The position numbers and the translations under genes are program-made. This document shows positions 27,086 to 37,263 of a stretch of DNA of 64,000 nucleotides, piece after piece. The stretch spans positions 1 through 64,000 of the forward strand of contig NZ_CAMXVC010000004.1 of assembly GCF_947252345.1 (NCBI RefSeq). The letters are read 5' to 3'. How positions within the stretch are numbered: position 1 is the stretch's first letter; each line of letters begins with the position of its first letter. The DNA is from an uncultured Finegoldia sp. Its GTDB lineage: Bacteria > Bacillota > Clostridia > Tissierellales > Peptoniphilaceae. A model generated the notes under the pieces. The model had not been told where the DNA came from, made no database searches, and was given only the letters and a program-made list of their open reading frames with translations.

Positions 27086-27157
27086 TAATCGTGAATTAAT
27101 CGTGTAAAAATTGCGTAAAACAAGTAAATATCAACAATTAATCGTGCTTTAATCGTG
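27086..27157 (+). repeat. Four TAATCGTG boxes in two 11-bp-spaced pairs
   Basis: TAATCGTG occurs at 27086, 27097, 27139 and 27150. Within each pair the start-to-start distance is 11 bases; the pairs are 42 bases apart between second and third copies. The rest of the 204-base gap between immunity and scaffold genes holds only the scaffold ribosome site. The pattern looks like an operator or iteron cluster, but no protein is identified. Confidence 0.6.
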
Positions 27158-27244
27158 CGATTTTTTTATTGTCTAAGCCTTGTGGACGTTAAAACTAGGG
27201 AGAATATAGTTAAGCATTAGAACTTTAAATTATGGAGGAAAAGA

Positions 27245-27781
27245 ATGGAAGAAAACAAAGAAATAATTGATGAAACTGAACAAAGTGTAAATGAATCGAC
27301 TGAAAGACAAACGAAAAAAGATGAAAATGTAAAAAAAGAGCAGTCAGAAAAGAAATACACGGACGAAGATGTGAATCAAATTATTAACAGCAAGTTTAAA
27401 AAGTGGAAGACGGAACAAGAAAAAAAGATATCGGAAGCACAAAAACTTGCACAAATGGACGAAGCTGAAAAAGCTGAGTACGAAAGAAAGCAATTAGAAG
27501 AAGAACTACAAAAGCTGAGAAGTGAAAAGACAAAAAGCTAAATGATAAGCGTGTCAAGGAAGATGCTGCAAGAAAATAACATCAGTATCTCAGATGATTT
27601 AATTTCATCAATAATTACAGAAGATGCGGATAAAACAAAAGAAAACATCAACGCTTTTATCGAAAACTTTAACGCAGCGGTGGAAAAAGAGGTCAACGAA
27701 AGGCTGAAATCAACTCCACCAAAGAGGATGTCAAATAATAAGACTTTAAGCAAGAAAGATATATTTGAAAATGTACTATAA
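27245..27781 (+). pseudogene. Phage scaffold protein (DUF4355 type) interrupted by one in-frame stop
   Basis: Two halves lie in the same frame: 27245-27541 (98 residues, charged, YTDEDVNQIINSKFKKWKTEQEKKI ... KAEYERKQLEEELQKL) and 27542-27781 (79 residues, SRKMLQENNISISDDLISSIITEDADKTKENINAFIENFNAAVEKEVNERLK). A single TAA at 27539-27541 separates them. Joined, they give about 178 residues, the usual size and domain order of DUF4355 capsid scaffold proteins: acidic N-terminus, coiled coil, then the DADKTK region. GGAGGAAAAGA precedes the first ATG. No capsid gene follows. An ATG directly after the stop could allow re-initiation, but decay is simpler. Confidence 0.75.
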
Positions 27782-27866
27782 TAAAAAAATTGATTTTAAT
27801 GAGTGGTTTGCTGTTTTGAAATTTAATAAATTTTAGATTTTGAATTTACTTTTCTGTTTATTTTTA

Positions 27867-27895
27867 TTGTTCTCATTGAATGATTATGTTATAAT
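27867..27895 (+). promoter_or_regulatory. Promoter of glyS T-box transcript
   Basis: TTGTTC at 27867-27872, 17-base spacer, TATAAT at 27890-27895 with an upstream TG (extended -10). The gene-free stretch 27782-28105 (324 bases) holds about 85 bases of AT-rich DNA without visible signals, then this promoter and the T-box. Confidence 0.7.
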
Positions 27896-27910
27896 ATAAA
27901 AGAATATTAA

Positions 27911-28081
27911 AAAGCGATGAAGGAAATTATAAAATAACAATAGCAGAGAGTTAATGTTTGGTGCGAATTAACATGTTAAAAAGGCAATCTGGAGCTGATA
28001 ATTCTAAGAGTGATGTTTATCATAATTAGGGTGGAACCGCGGAAAATATTTCGTCCCTGAAGTTTTACTTCGGGGATTTTT
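27911..28081 (+). promoter_or_regulatory. Gly T-box riboswitch leader with terminator
   Basis: Elements in order: an AGAGAG-type stem I element near 27955, the GGTG(C)GA distal loop near 27960, specifier GGC (27983-27985) followed by the usual CTGGAG, and the T-box AGGGTGGAACCGCGG (28028-28042). The terminator stem TCCCTGAAG/CTTCGGGGA is at 28054-28076 with T to 28081. Uncharged tRNA-Gly should pair with GGC and the T-box and favour antitermination of glyS. Confidence 0.9.
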
Positions 28082-28105
28082 ATTATTTTTAATATGGAGG
28101 ATTTT

Positions 28106-29503
28106 ATGAGAAACGAAGACAAAACTATGGAAAAATTAGTAAGCCTGTGTAAATCAAGAGGAATTATATTTCCTGGAAGTGAAATCTATGGTGGATTATC
28201 AAATACATGGGATTATGGTTCATTAGGAGTTGAAATCAAAAATAATATTAAACGCGCTTGGTGGAAAAAATTCATTCAAGAATGTCCATACAATGTCGGA
28301 TTAGATGCAGCGATATTGATGAATCCACAAACATGGGTAGTTTCTGGACACGTTGGGGGATTTTCCGACCCACTAATCGACTGTAAAGAATGTAAATCAA
28401 GATTTCGTGCTGATAAACTAATCGAAGATTATTTTATGAACGAAAAAGGTGAAGAAATTACAGGACTTGATGGGAAATCAGAACAAGAATTGCTGGATAT
28501 TATTGCAAAGGAAAATATTAAATGTCCAGAATGTGGTAAACACGATTTTACTGATATAAGGAAATTTAACCTTATGTTCAAAACATTTCAAGGTGTTACT
28601 GAAGACAATAAATCAGAAATTTATCTTAGACCTGAAACTGCACAAGGTATATTTGTGAATTTTAAAAACGTTCAGAGAACATCAAGGAAGAAGATTCCTT
28701 TTGGTATAGGACAAATCGGAAAGTCATTTAGAAATGAAATTACTCCAGGAAATTTCATATTTAGAACGAGAGAGTTCGAACAAATGGAATTAGAATTTTT
28801 CTGCAAGCCAGATACTGACTTAGAATGGTTTGACTATTGGAGAAGTTTTTGTAAAGAATTTTTGTTGAGTTTAGGAATGAAAGAAGAAAATCTTAGACTT
28901 CGAGACCATTCGAAAGAAGAATTGTCATTCTATTCAAAGGCTACGACTGACTTTGAATATTTATTCCCATTTGGATGGGGAGAGTTATGGGGAATAGCCG
29001 ACAGAACTGACTATGACTTATCAAAGCACAGTGAAGGTTCGGGTGAAAAAATGGAGTACATGGACCCTACAACCAATGAAAAATACATTCCTTACTGCAT
29101 CGAACCATCGGTTGGCGTTGATAGAATGTTCCTATCATTCTTGTGTGATGCTTACGATGAGGAAAAATTGGAAGATAATACAACAAGAACTGTACTAAAA
29201 ATCCATCCAGCACTTGCTGCATACAAGGTTGCAGTTCTACCTTTGACTAAGAAATTAAATGACAAAGCAATGGAAGTATATTCAGAATTATCAAAGAATT
29301 TTATGACGCATTTCGATGATGCTGGTTCAATTGGTAAGCGATACAGAAGAGAAGATGAAGCAGGAACTCCTTATTGTGTGACGATTGATTTTGACACATT
29401 AGAAGACGACACTGTCACAATAAGAGATAGAGATACAATGGAACAAAAAAGAATGAAAATTGATGAAATAATAGAATTTGTTAATAAAGAAATGGAGTTT
29501 TAA
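28106..29503 (+). CDS. glyS: Glycyl-tRNA synthetase (single-chain class II)
   Basis: The alpha2-type GlyRS (465 residues) that charges tRNA-Gly. Visible: the N-terminal [20 protein letters not shown] motif, a CxxC pair in the insertion ([16 protein letters not shown]), motif 2 region [21 protein letters not shown], motif 3 [14 protein letters not shown] and the C-terminal anticodon-binding domain. An ATG at 28094 lies in frame but is part of the ATGGAGG ribosome site, so ATG 28106 is the start. Controlled by the Gly T-box. Confidence 0.97.
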   Translation: MRNEDKTMEKLVSLCKSRGIIFPGSEIYGGLSNTWDYGSLGVEIKNNIKRAWWKKFIQECPYNVGLDAAILMNPQTWVVSGHVGGFSDPLIDCKECKSRFRADKLIEDYFMNEKGEEITGLDGKSEQELLDIIAKENIKCPECGKHDFTDIRKFNLMFKTFQGVTEDNKSEIYLRPETAQGIFVNFKNVQRTSRKKIPFGIGQIGKSFRNEITPGNFIFRTREFEQMELEFFCKPDTDLEWFDYWRSFCKEFLLSLGMKEENLRLRDHSKEELSFYSKATTDFEYLFPFGWGELWGIADRTDYDLSKHSEGSGEKMEYMDPTTNEKYIPYCIEPSVGVDRMFLSFLCDAYDEEKLEDNTTRTVLKIHPALAAYKVAVLPLTKKLNDKAMEVYSELSKNFMTHFDDAGSIGKRYRREDEAGTPYCVTIDFDTLEDDTVTIRDRDTMEQKRMKIDEIIEFVNKEMEF

Positions 29504-29507
29504 ATAT

Positions 29508-30767
29508 ATGAAAGAATCATTAAATCCTTTGGAAAATGCGAGATATCAAATTAGAAAAGCTTGCGAAATTTTAAAATTAGAAGATAGTGTATATGAATTA
29601 CTTAAAGACCCATACAGAGTTATAGAAATTAATATTCCTGTAAAAATGGATGATGGCTCTATAAAAGTTTTCAAAGGATATAGGTCACAACACAATAACG
29701 CAATGGGACCAACAAAAGGTGGATTGAGATTCAGAGAAGATGTCAATTTAGATGAGGTAAAAGCATTGTCTATCTGGATGACATTTAAGTGTCAAGTGAC
29801 AAATTTACCATATGGTGGTGGAAAAGGCGGAATAATTGTTGACCCAAAGAAATTATCTGAAGGAGAATTGGAAAGATTGTCTCGAGGATTTGTAGATGGA
29901 ATGTACAAGTATTTGGGAGAAGATTTTGATGTACCAGCACCAGATGTAAATACAAATGGTAAAATTATGAGTTGGATGGCAGATGAATTTAACAAATTAA
30001 CGGGTAAAAATCAAATTGGTACTTTCACTGGTAAACCAGTAGAATTTGGCGGTTCATTAGGAAGAACAGAAGCAACAGGATATTCCGTAGCTTTAAGTGC
30101 AAAAAAAGCAGCCGAAAATATGAATTTAAAAAATCCTACTGTTGCGCTACAAGGATTTGGAAATGTTGGATCATACACAATGAAATTTTTGATAGACCAC
30201 AATATGACAGTCAAATACATTATGGAATATAACGACGAATACGGCGTTTATGCTATATATAAAGAAGACGGATTTGATTTTGATGAATGCTTTGAAATTT
30301 CGCAAACAAATGAAAAAGACTTTACAAAAATAAAAGGTGCAAAAAGAATTTCCAACGATGAATTTTTTGGAGCTGATGTTGATATTTTGATTCCGGCAGC
30401 TCTTGAAAATGCAATCACAAAATCAAATGTTGATTCTATTAAAGCCAAAATTATAGTAGAAGGAGCTAACGGACCAATCACAAAAGATGCCGATGAGATT
30501 TTAAACGAAAGAAATGTTGTTGTTGTTCCGGATATATTAGCAAACTCAGGCGGAGTTACTGTATCGTATTTTGAATGGGTTCAAAATAAAATGGGATACT
30601 ATTGGTCTGAAGAAGAAGTTATGGATAAAGAGTTCAAATTGATTGACAAATCATATGATGAAATATGGAATTTATCAAAGAAATTGAACATATCATTCAG
30701 ACAAGCAGCTTATGTAAATTCAATTAAAAAAATCAGCAAAACAATGAAATTACGTGGATGGTATTAA
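29508..30767 (+). CDS. gdhA: Glu/Leu/Phe/Val dehydrogenase (glutamate dehydrogenase)
   Basis: A 419-residue amino-acid dehydrogenase, most likely NAD(P)-dependent glutamate dehydrogenase, interconverting glutamate with 2-oxoglutarate and ammonia. Substrate-site motif is MGPTKGGLRF, catalytic Lys is in LPYGGGKGGI, and the Rossmann motif is LQGFGNVGSYT, with NGP(I)TKDADEIL and ILANSGGVTVSYFEWVQN. The internal ATG 29508 gives the family N-terminus. It lies 4 bases after glyS and is probably co-transcribed from the T-box promoter. Confidence 0.93.
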   Translation: MKESLNPLENARYQIRKACEILKLEDSVYELLKDPYRVIEINIPVKMDDGSIKVFKGYRSQHNNAMGPTKGGLRFREDVNLDEVKALSIWMTFKCQVTNLPYGGGKGGIIVDPKKLSEGELERLSRGFVDGMYKYLGEDFDVPAPDVNTNGKIMSWMADEFNKLTGKNQIGTFTGKPVEFGGSLGRTEATGYSVALSAKKAAENMNLKNPTVALQGFGNVGSYTMKFLIDHNMTVKYIMEYNDEYGVYAIYKEDGFDFDECFEISQTNEKDFTKIKGAKRISNDEFFGADVDILIPAALENAITKSNVDSIKAKIIVEGANGPITKDADEILNERNVVVVPDILANSGGVTVSYFEWVQNKMGYYWSEEEVMDKEFKLIDKSYDEIWNLSKKLNISFRQAAYVNSIKKISKTMKLRGWY

Positions 30768-31654
30768 TGACTGATAATATTGAATTTAATGACGAACTAA
30801 AAATAACTAAAATAAAACAAACATCTTTTAACCCTACCCACATTTTCGAATGTGGGCAGGCTTTTAGATGGCAAAAAGAAGAAGAAGACTCTTCTTACAC
30901 AACTATTGATGGAAATATGTATTGTAATGTCAGTTTGGTTGGCGATTTTGTTTATTTAAAAAATTGTACAAAAGAGGATTATTACAAGAAATGGGAAAAT
31001 TATTTTGATTTAAAAACAGATTATACAAAGATAAAAGACACTCTATCATTCAATGAGACGCTCAAAAGTGCAATGGAGTATGGAAGTGGAATAAGAATAT
31101 TAAACCAGGATAAGTTCTCAACGATTATTTCATTTATAATTTCTGCAAACAATCAAATTCCAAGAATAATGAAATCAGTCAACATAATTTGTGAAAATTA
31201 CGGAGATTTAATTGGAGAGCTAAATGGCAAAAAAATTTATTCTTTTCCGACACCTGAGAAATTATCAAAAGTTCCAGTAGAAGAAATGAGAGAAATATGT
31301 AGAGTGGGATTTCGCGATAAAAGAATTATAGATGTAGCTAGAATGGTTGCTACAAATGAATTTGATATTGATAGAATTAACGCTCTTGATAATGGAAAAC
31401 TAAGAAATGAGTTAATTAAACTTCCTGGAGTTGGGCCTAAAGTTGCAGATTGTATTATGCTTTTTTCATATAAAAGGCACAACACTTTTCCAGTTGATGT
31501 ATGGATTAAAAGAGTGATGGAATATTTATTTATAAAAAAAGAAACCAATAAAAATTTGATTTCAGATTACGCAAACAAATTATTTGGTGATTATGCAGGA
31601 TATGCACAACAGTATTTGTTTTATTATGGAAGAGAAAATACTATTGGAAAATAA
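30767..31654 (+). CDS. OGG1-type 8-oxoguanine DNA glycosylase/AP lyase
   Basis: A 295-residue base-excision enzyme of the OGG1 class. The N-terminal domain has THIFECGQAFRW (the FxCGQxFRW hallmark). The helix-hairpin-helix is LPGVGPKVADC with catalytic Lys225, and the catalytic Asp244 is in FPVDVWIKR. It removes 8-oxoG and cleaves the strand. The ATG shares one base with the gdhA stop, so translation is coupled. No terminator follows clearly before the groE promoter. Confidence 0.94.
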   Translation: MTDNIEFNDELKITKIKQTSFNPTHIFECGQAFRWQKEEEDSSYTTIDGNMYCNVSLVGDFVYLKNCTKEDYYKKWENYFDLKTDYTKIKDTLSFNETLKSAMEYGSGIRILNQDKFSTIISFIISANNQIPRIMKSVNIICENYGDLIGELNGKKIYSFPTPEKLSKVPVEEMREICRVGFRDKRIIDVARMVATNEFDIDRINALDNGKLRNELIKLPGVGPKVADCIMLFSYKRHNTFPVDVWIKRVMEYLFIKKETNKNLISDYANKLFGDYAGYAQQYLFYYGRENTIGK

Positions 31655-31740
31655 TCGAAAATCACAAACAAAATAAGACGATAAAACGAATAAAATAAAG
31701 ATATATTGTAGTATATAAAAATAAATACAACTAAATGAGT

Positions 31741-31769
31741 TTGAAAAAATGCTACTAGTGGTTTATTAT
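31741..31769 (+). promoter_or_regulatory. groESL promoter
   Basis: TTGAAA at 31741-31746, 17-base spacer, TATTAT at 31764-31769. The CIRCE element starts 9 bases downstream and overlaps the likely transcription start. Confidence 0.7.
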
Positions 31770-31778
31770 ATAAGAGGA

Positions 31779-31805
31779 TTGACACTCACAGAAGATGAGT
31801 GCTAA
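31779..31805 (+). promoter_or_regulatory. CIRCE element (HrcA operator)
   Basis: Inverted repeat with a 9-base spacer: left half TTGACACTC, right half GAGTGCTAA. The right half is the exact CIRCE consensus; the left deviates at two positions from TTAGCACTC. It stands between promoter and groES, the standard HrcA repression site. hrcA is not in the window. Confidence 0.92.
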
Positions 31806-31830
31806 CAAAAAACATTTTAAGGAGGATATT

Positions 31831-33748
<1,918 letters not shown>

Positions 33749-33756
33749 ATTAAGTA

Positions 33757-33789
33757 AAAAGATGAGGAAATTTTCCTCATCTTTTTTTA
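33757..33789 (+). terminator. Terminator after groEL
   Basis: An almost loop-free AAAGATGAGGAAA / TTTCCTCATCTTT inverted repeat followed by T. Confidence 0.9.
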
Positions 33790-33849
33790 TGCTCAAAAAA
33801 TGTTTTTTGAAAATTCATATCGGGTATATATTAATCGGGTTGATTAGAA

Positions 33850-34968
33850 ATGAGTAATTACGATTTAATAAATGAAGTGCTAGAAAAAACAAATAAAGAA
33901 ATTAAAAATATGAATCCAATTAATATATTGTTGGTTGGTAAAACAGGTGTTGGAAAATCTACTCTTATCAATGGAATGTTTAGAGAAAATTTGGCTGATA
34001 CAGGTGTTGGAAAACCTGTAACAAAATATTTGCAAAAAATCACAAAAGAAAATATTCCGATAAATTTGTATGATACACAAGGTTTAGAACTCAATACTCA
34101 CAATCAAAAGGAAGTATTAGAAGAAATTTCTAGCTTATTACAAAAATTAAGACAAAAAGGGAATAACGAAAAAATTCATTTGATTTATTATTGTATAAAT
34201 TCAAGCGGTTCAAGAATTGAAGATTCAGAAATAGAAATCATAAATAATTTAAAGAACTTTGCGCCGGTTATCATTGTTCTTACACAATCTTTGGGAGAAA
34301 ATTCTGCTGAATTAAAACAATATATTGAAAGTTTGAATTTAAATGTTGCTGACGTTATAGAAATACTCGCAAGACCATACAGAATCAATGATATTGTAAT
34401 AGAAGAAAAAGGATTAAAGGAGTTAATGTCGAGAAGTTTTGAACTTTTAGATGAAGATATCAAAAATTCTTTTATTAATGCCCAACAAGTAGATATAGAT
34501 TTAAAAACCAAAACGGCACGACGTTGGGCTAGAAAGTATATAAAGACCGCTTTTGGAATCGGATTTGTACCGATACCTTTTTCTGATGCTTCTTTACTTG
34601 TTCCAATGCAAGTAGCGATGATAGCTCACATTAATGCTATTTTTGGAGTGTCGATGGACAAACAAAAAGTTGTATCCATAATTGCTGCAATTGGAGGAAC
34701 AGGAGGGGCAACATTTACAGGAAGATTTATAGTTACGAATGCTTTGAAATTAATACCCGGCATAGGAAGCATTGCTGGTGGATTGATATCAGCTGCAACA
34801 GCATCCTTTATGACCATGGCACTAGCGATGAGCTATATAGAAGTACTTTCATATATTGCAAAAAGAGAAAAAATGGGAATTAATATGGATTTTTCAGAGA
34901 TAGAGAAAATTATGCAAAATTCTTATACAGACTATTTAAAAAACAGAAGGGGGAAAAATGATGAATGA
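33850..34968 (+). CDS. Era-like GTPase with C-terminal DUF697-type domain
   Basis: A 372-residue protein. The G domain (about 22-200) has P-loop GKTGVGKS (30-37), switch region GVGKPVTKYLQ, G3 DTQGLEL and a VLTQS segment in place of a clean NKxD. The C-terminal part (about 225-350) has hydrophobic, Gly-rich segments (FGIGFVPIPFSDASLLVP, GGTGGATFTG, LIPGIGSIAGGLISAATASF) typical of DUF697/YcjF proteins and probably membrane-inserting. Function is unknown; membrane stress or division roles have been suggested for relatives. The next gene overlaps its end by 11 bases. Confidence 0.85.
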   Translation: MSNYDLINEVLEKTNKEIKNMNPINILLVGKTGVGKSTLINGMFRENLADTGVGKPVTKYLQKITKENIPINLYDTQGLELNTHNQKEVLEEISSLLQKLRQKGNNEKIHLIYYCINSSGSRIEDSEIEIINNLKNFAPVIIVLTQSLGENSAELKQYIESLNLNVADVIEILARPYRINDIVIEEKGLKELMSRSFELLDEDIKNSFINAQQVDIDLKTKTARRWARKYIKTAFGIGFVPIPFSDASLLVPMQVAMIAHINAIFGVSMDKQKVVSIIAAIGGTGGATFTGRFIVTNALKLIPGIGSIAGGLISAATASFMTMALAMSYIEVLSYIAKREKMGINMDFSEIEKIMQNSYTDYLKNRRGKNDE

Positions 34969-35176
34969 TTTAAGTAAAGAAGAATTTATAAAAAAATACA
35001 AAGATGGTAATTACGATTTTGCAGTTCAAAATACTTGTAGAGCTGTCGAGTATGCAAAACTAGAAGATTGTTTTAATGTTTCCGAAAGAAATAGAGAACC
35101 TTCTGATATTATAATTTATGAAAATGACGAAATGATAGATTATTTTCATTACAAAGGCTTAAAGTATGAAGATTAA
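34958..35176 (+). CDS. Small hypothetical protein coupled to the GTPase
   Basis: A 72-residue (or 71 from ATG 34961) soluble acidic protein that I do not recognise (SKEEFIKKYKDGNYDFAV ... NREPSDIIIYENDEM). AAGGGGGAAAA is a strong ribosome site in front of two adjacent ATGs, and the frame overlaps the GTPase end. The signals suggest a real, co-translated gene. Confidence 0.65.
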   Translation: MMNDLSKEEFIKKYKDGNYDFAVQNTCRAVEYAKLEDCFNVSERNREPSDIIIYENDEMIDYFHYKGLKYED

Positions 35177-35190
35177 AAATATTATGCTTG

Positions 35191-35199
35191 TGGTATAAT
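35191..35199 (+). promoter_or_regulatory. Extended -10 promoter of folate operon
   Basis: TGGTATAAT (TATAAT at 35194-35199) lies 8 bases before the riboswitch P1 stem; no obvious -35. Confidence 0.65.
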
Positions 35200-35206
35200 A
35201 TAAATA

Positions 35207-35291
35207 CAGAGTAGGATTGATGCGTTAAGTGTAATAAGATAGGGAGTTGCTTATTAACGAAATTTTTGCGATATCAATGCCGCTTCCGCTG
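35207..35291 (+). ncRNA. Tetrahydrofolate (THF) riboswitch aptamer
   Basis: The aptamer matches the THF class I pattern: GAGTAG at the 5' side, invariant GCGTTAAGTG (35222-35231) and CCGCTTCCGC (35279-35288). Pairings seen: P1 CAG/CTG (35207-35209 with 35289-35291), P2 ATTGAT/ATCAAT (35216-35221 with 35273-35278), P3 TAATAAG/CTTATTA (35232-35238 with 35250-35256), and a short P4 around CGAAA. It precedes folE, the first folate biosynthesis gene. Folate binding should favour the terminator at 35310. Confidence 0.92.
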
Positions 35292-35309
35292 ATAATATTG
35301 ATTAGTGGG

Positions 35310-35343
35310 AGCATTATCTTTTACACAGGATAATGCTTTTTTT
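35310..35343 (+). terminator. THF riboswitch expression-platform terminator
   Basis: AGCATTATC (35310-35318) and GATAATGCT (35329-35337) form a 9-bp stem followed by T. GATAATATT at 35291-35299 could compete for the left arm, giving an antiterminator when the aptamer is unfolded. Confidence 0.85.
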
Positions 35344-35346
35344 ATA

Positions 35347-35376
35347 GAGCACTCCAATGTGCTCTTATATTTTTTA
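35347..35376 (+). terminator. Second hairpin in folE leader
   Basis: GAGCAC and GTGCTC (35347-35352, 35359-35364) form a 6-bp stem followed by TTATATTTTTT, directly after the riboswitch terminator. It may be a backup terminator; the A in the T-run makes it weaker. Confidence 0.5.
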
Positions 35377-35394
35377 AGAGAGGAAATTAATGAA

Positions 35395-35949
35395 ATGGAT
35401 AAAGATAAAATAGAACAAGCAGTATCTATGATTATAGAAGCTATAGGCGAGGACCCCAACAGAGAAGGCTTAATTGAAACTCCTCAAAGAGTTGCCAGAA
35501 TGTACGAAGAAATTTTCAGTGGATTGAAGAAAGATGCCAAGGTGCATTTGTCGAAATCGTTCGAGATAGTGGATGACAATATGGTTATTGAAAAGGATAT
35601 ACCTTTTTATTCAATGTGTGAGCATCACTTACTTCCTTTTTGGGGAAAGGTTAACATAGCGTACATTCCAGACAAAAGAGTCGCAGGACTTTCTAAATTG
35701 GCCAGAACGGTGGATGTTTATTCAAAAAAACCACAATTACAAGAAAGACTTAACATCGAAATAGCAGATGCTATGATGGAATTTCTGAAATGTAAGGGGT
35801 GTTTAGTCACAATCGAAGCAGAACATATGTGTATGAATATGAGAGGAATAAAAAAACCGGGAACATCAACAACTACATCAGTTGCTAGAGGAGTTTTTGA
35901 AGAAGATTTAAACTTGAAGAATGAAGCTTACAGATTGATGGGATTGTAA
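35395..35949 (+). CDS. folE: GTP cyclohydrolase I
   Basis: First enzyme of folate synthesis, converting GTP to 7,8-dihydroneopterin triphosphate; 184 residues. Seen: [21 protein letters not shown], zinc site Cys in [14 protein letters not shown] with the two His, [14 protein letters not shown], and the second zinc Cys in [19 protein letters not shown]. The frame runs upstream to 35305 through the riboswitch terminator; ATG 35395 after AGAGAGGAAATTA is the start. Confidence 0.97.
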   Translation: MDKDKIEQAVSMIIEAIGEDPNREGLIETPQRVARMYEEIFSGLKKDAKVHLSKSFEIVDDNMVIEKDIPFYSMCEHHLLPFWGKVNIAYIPDKRVAGLSKLARTVDVYSKKPQLQERLNIEIADAMMEFLKCKGCLVTIEAEHMCMNMRGIKKPGTSTTTSVARGVFEEDLNLKNEAYRLMGL

Positions 35950-36428
35950 TGGAAAATACTGATATAGTATTAAATCATAAATTATTCAATGAAAAATTAA
36001 ATAAAATCGAAGATGATGAGAAAACTAGAGTTTTTTGCAAACACAACCTTTCCCATTTAATGGATGTTGCTAGAATATGTTACATTCAGTGTCTTGAAGA
36101 AAATTTGTTAATTGATAAAGACTTGATATATGTTACAGCACTATTACATGATTTGGGAAGAGCTGATGAGATTGACACAGGAATCAATCATAATATTTTG
36201 TCAGTCAAAATTGCTGAGGAAATTTTAAAAGATTTAAAATTTGACGACAAATCCAAATCTAGGATATTAAATGCTATAAAATATCACAGATATAAAATAA
36301 AAAATAAGGATAGATTTGTAGAAATTTTTTACAAATCAGACAAATTATCTAGGATGTGTTTTAGATGTCCAGCCAATAGGATATGTAACTGGTCATCTGA
36401 AAAGAAGAATAGAACTGTAATTTACTAA
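35949..36428 (+). CDS. HD-domain phosphohydrolase in folate operon
   Basis: A 159-residue HD-superfamily metal-dependent phosphohydrolase. Motif residues: His36, His67-Asp68 (ALLHDLGR), His81, His113 (KYHRYK) and Asp131 (KSDKLSR). The C-terminus carries C137-x2-C140-x5-C146, an extra Cys motif. Its ATG shares one base with the folE stop and folP follows 19 bases later. No Nudix gene is in this operon, so removal of phosphates from dihydroneopterin triphosphate, the step after folE, is a plausible role. That role is inference from context. Confidence 0.85.
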   Translation: MENTDIVLNHKLFNEKLNKIEDDEKTRVFCKHNLSHLMDVARICYIQCLEENLLIDKDLIYVTALLHDLGRADEIDTGINHNILSVKIAEEILKDLKFDDKSKSRILNAIKYHRYKIKNKDRFVEIFYKSDKLSRMCFRCPANRICNWSSEKKNRTVIY

Positions 36429-36447
36429 TTTAACGAGAGGATAAAAA

Positions 36448-37263
36448 ATGAAAATTAGAAATAAAGAATTTGATTTTAAAAATGAAGCTTATATAATGGG
36501 AATTTTAAATGTTACTCCAGATTCTTTTTCTGATGGTGGAAAATGGAATAATGTAGATAATGCCGTAAAACACGTAGAAGATATGATAAATGAAGGAGCT
36601 AGTATTATTGATATAGGAGCTGAATCTACAAGACCTGGGTATACTCCAATCACTAGTGAAGAAGAACTAGAAAGATTGATTCCGATTATAAGAAAAATCA
36701 GGGAAAATTTTGATATTCCTTTGTCTATTGATACTTTTAAAGCGGAAACTTTCAAAGAGGTAGTTAAAGAAGGCGTTGATGTTTTAAACGATATTTGGGG
36801 ATTGAAATCTGATTGCAATATGGCAAAATACGCAAAAGAACTTGAAACGCCAGTTATCTTAATGCACAACAAACATAACAATAACTATGATGATTTAATG
36901 CAACAATTGAACAAAGAAACGTTAGAATCTGTGGAATTGGCAAAAAATGCTGGGATCAGAGAAGATTTGATAATACTTGACCCTGGCATAGGATTTGCGC
37001 TAGATTATGAAAAAGATTTAACAGTTGTAAATAGGATAAAAGAATTTGTAAATCTTGGATACCCTGTTTTATTGGGAACAAGTAGAAAAAGATTTATTGG
37101 AAAAGCAATGGGAATCGATGTCGCTTTGAACAGAGATTTTGGAACGGCGATAACAACAGCTATCGGAGTTATGAATGGTTGTTCTATATTTAGAGTTCAC
37201 AATGTAAAAGATAATTATCAAGCAATGAAAATGGCGTTAGCCATTAAAAGAGAAGGTAGATAA
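36448..37263 (+). CDS. folP: Dihydropteroate synthase
   Basis: A 271-residue sulfonamide-target enzyme joining p-aminobenzoate to the pterin pyrophosphate. Family motifs: MGILNVTPDSFSDGG, GASIIDIGAESTRPGYTPI, PLSIDTFKAE, DPGIGFALDYEKDL and LLGTSRKRFIG. AACGAGAGGATAAAA precedes the ATG. The stop overlaps the folBK start by one base. Confidence 0.97.
   Translation: MKIRNKEFDFKNEAYIMGILNVTPDSFSDGGKWNNVDNAVKHVEDMINEGASIIDIGAESTRPGYTPITSEEELERLIPIIRKIRENFDIPLSIDTFKAETFKEVVKEGVDVLNDIWGLKSDCNMAKYAKELETPVILMHNKHNNNYDDLMQQLNKETLESVELAKNAGIREDLIILDPGIGFALDYEKDLTVVNRIKEFVNLGYPVLLGTSRKRFIGKAMGIDVALNRDFGTAITTAIGVMNGCSIFRVHNVKDNYQAMKMALAIKREGR

Noticed and set aside
25871..28105. Flanking direct repeat as prophage attachment site
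   Set aside because: No convincing identical repeat was found at both borders; the remnant seems to have been trimmed by deletions, so att sites may be lost.
30837..30856. Strong hairpin CCCACATT/AATGTGGG followed by a few T, terminator-like
   Set aside because: It lies inside the OGG1-type gene and encodes the conserved THIFECGQAF motif; the frame is intact and the T-run is short.
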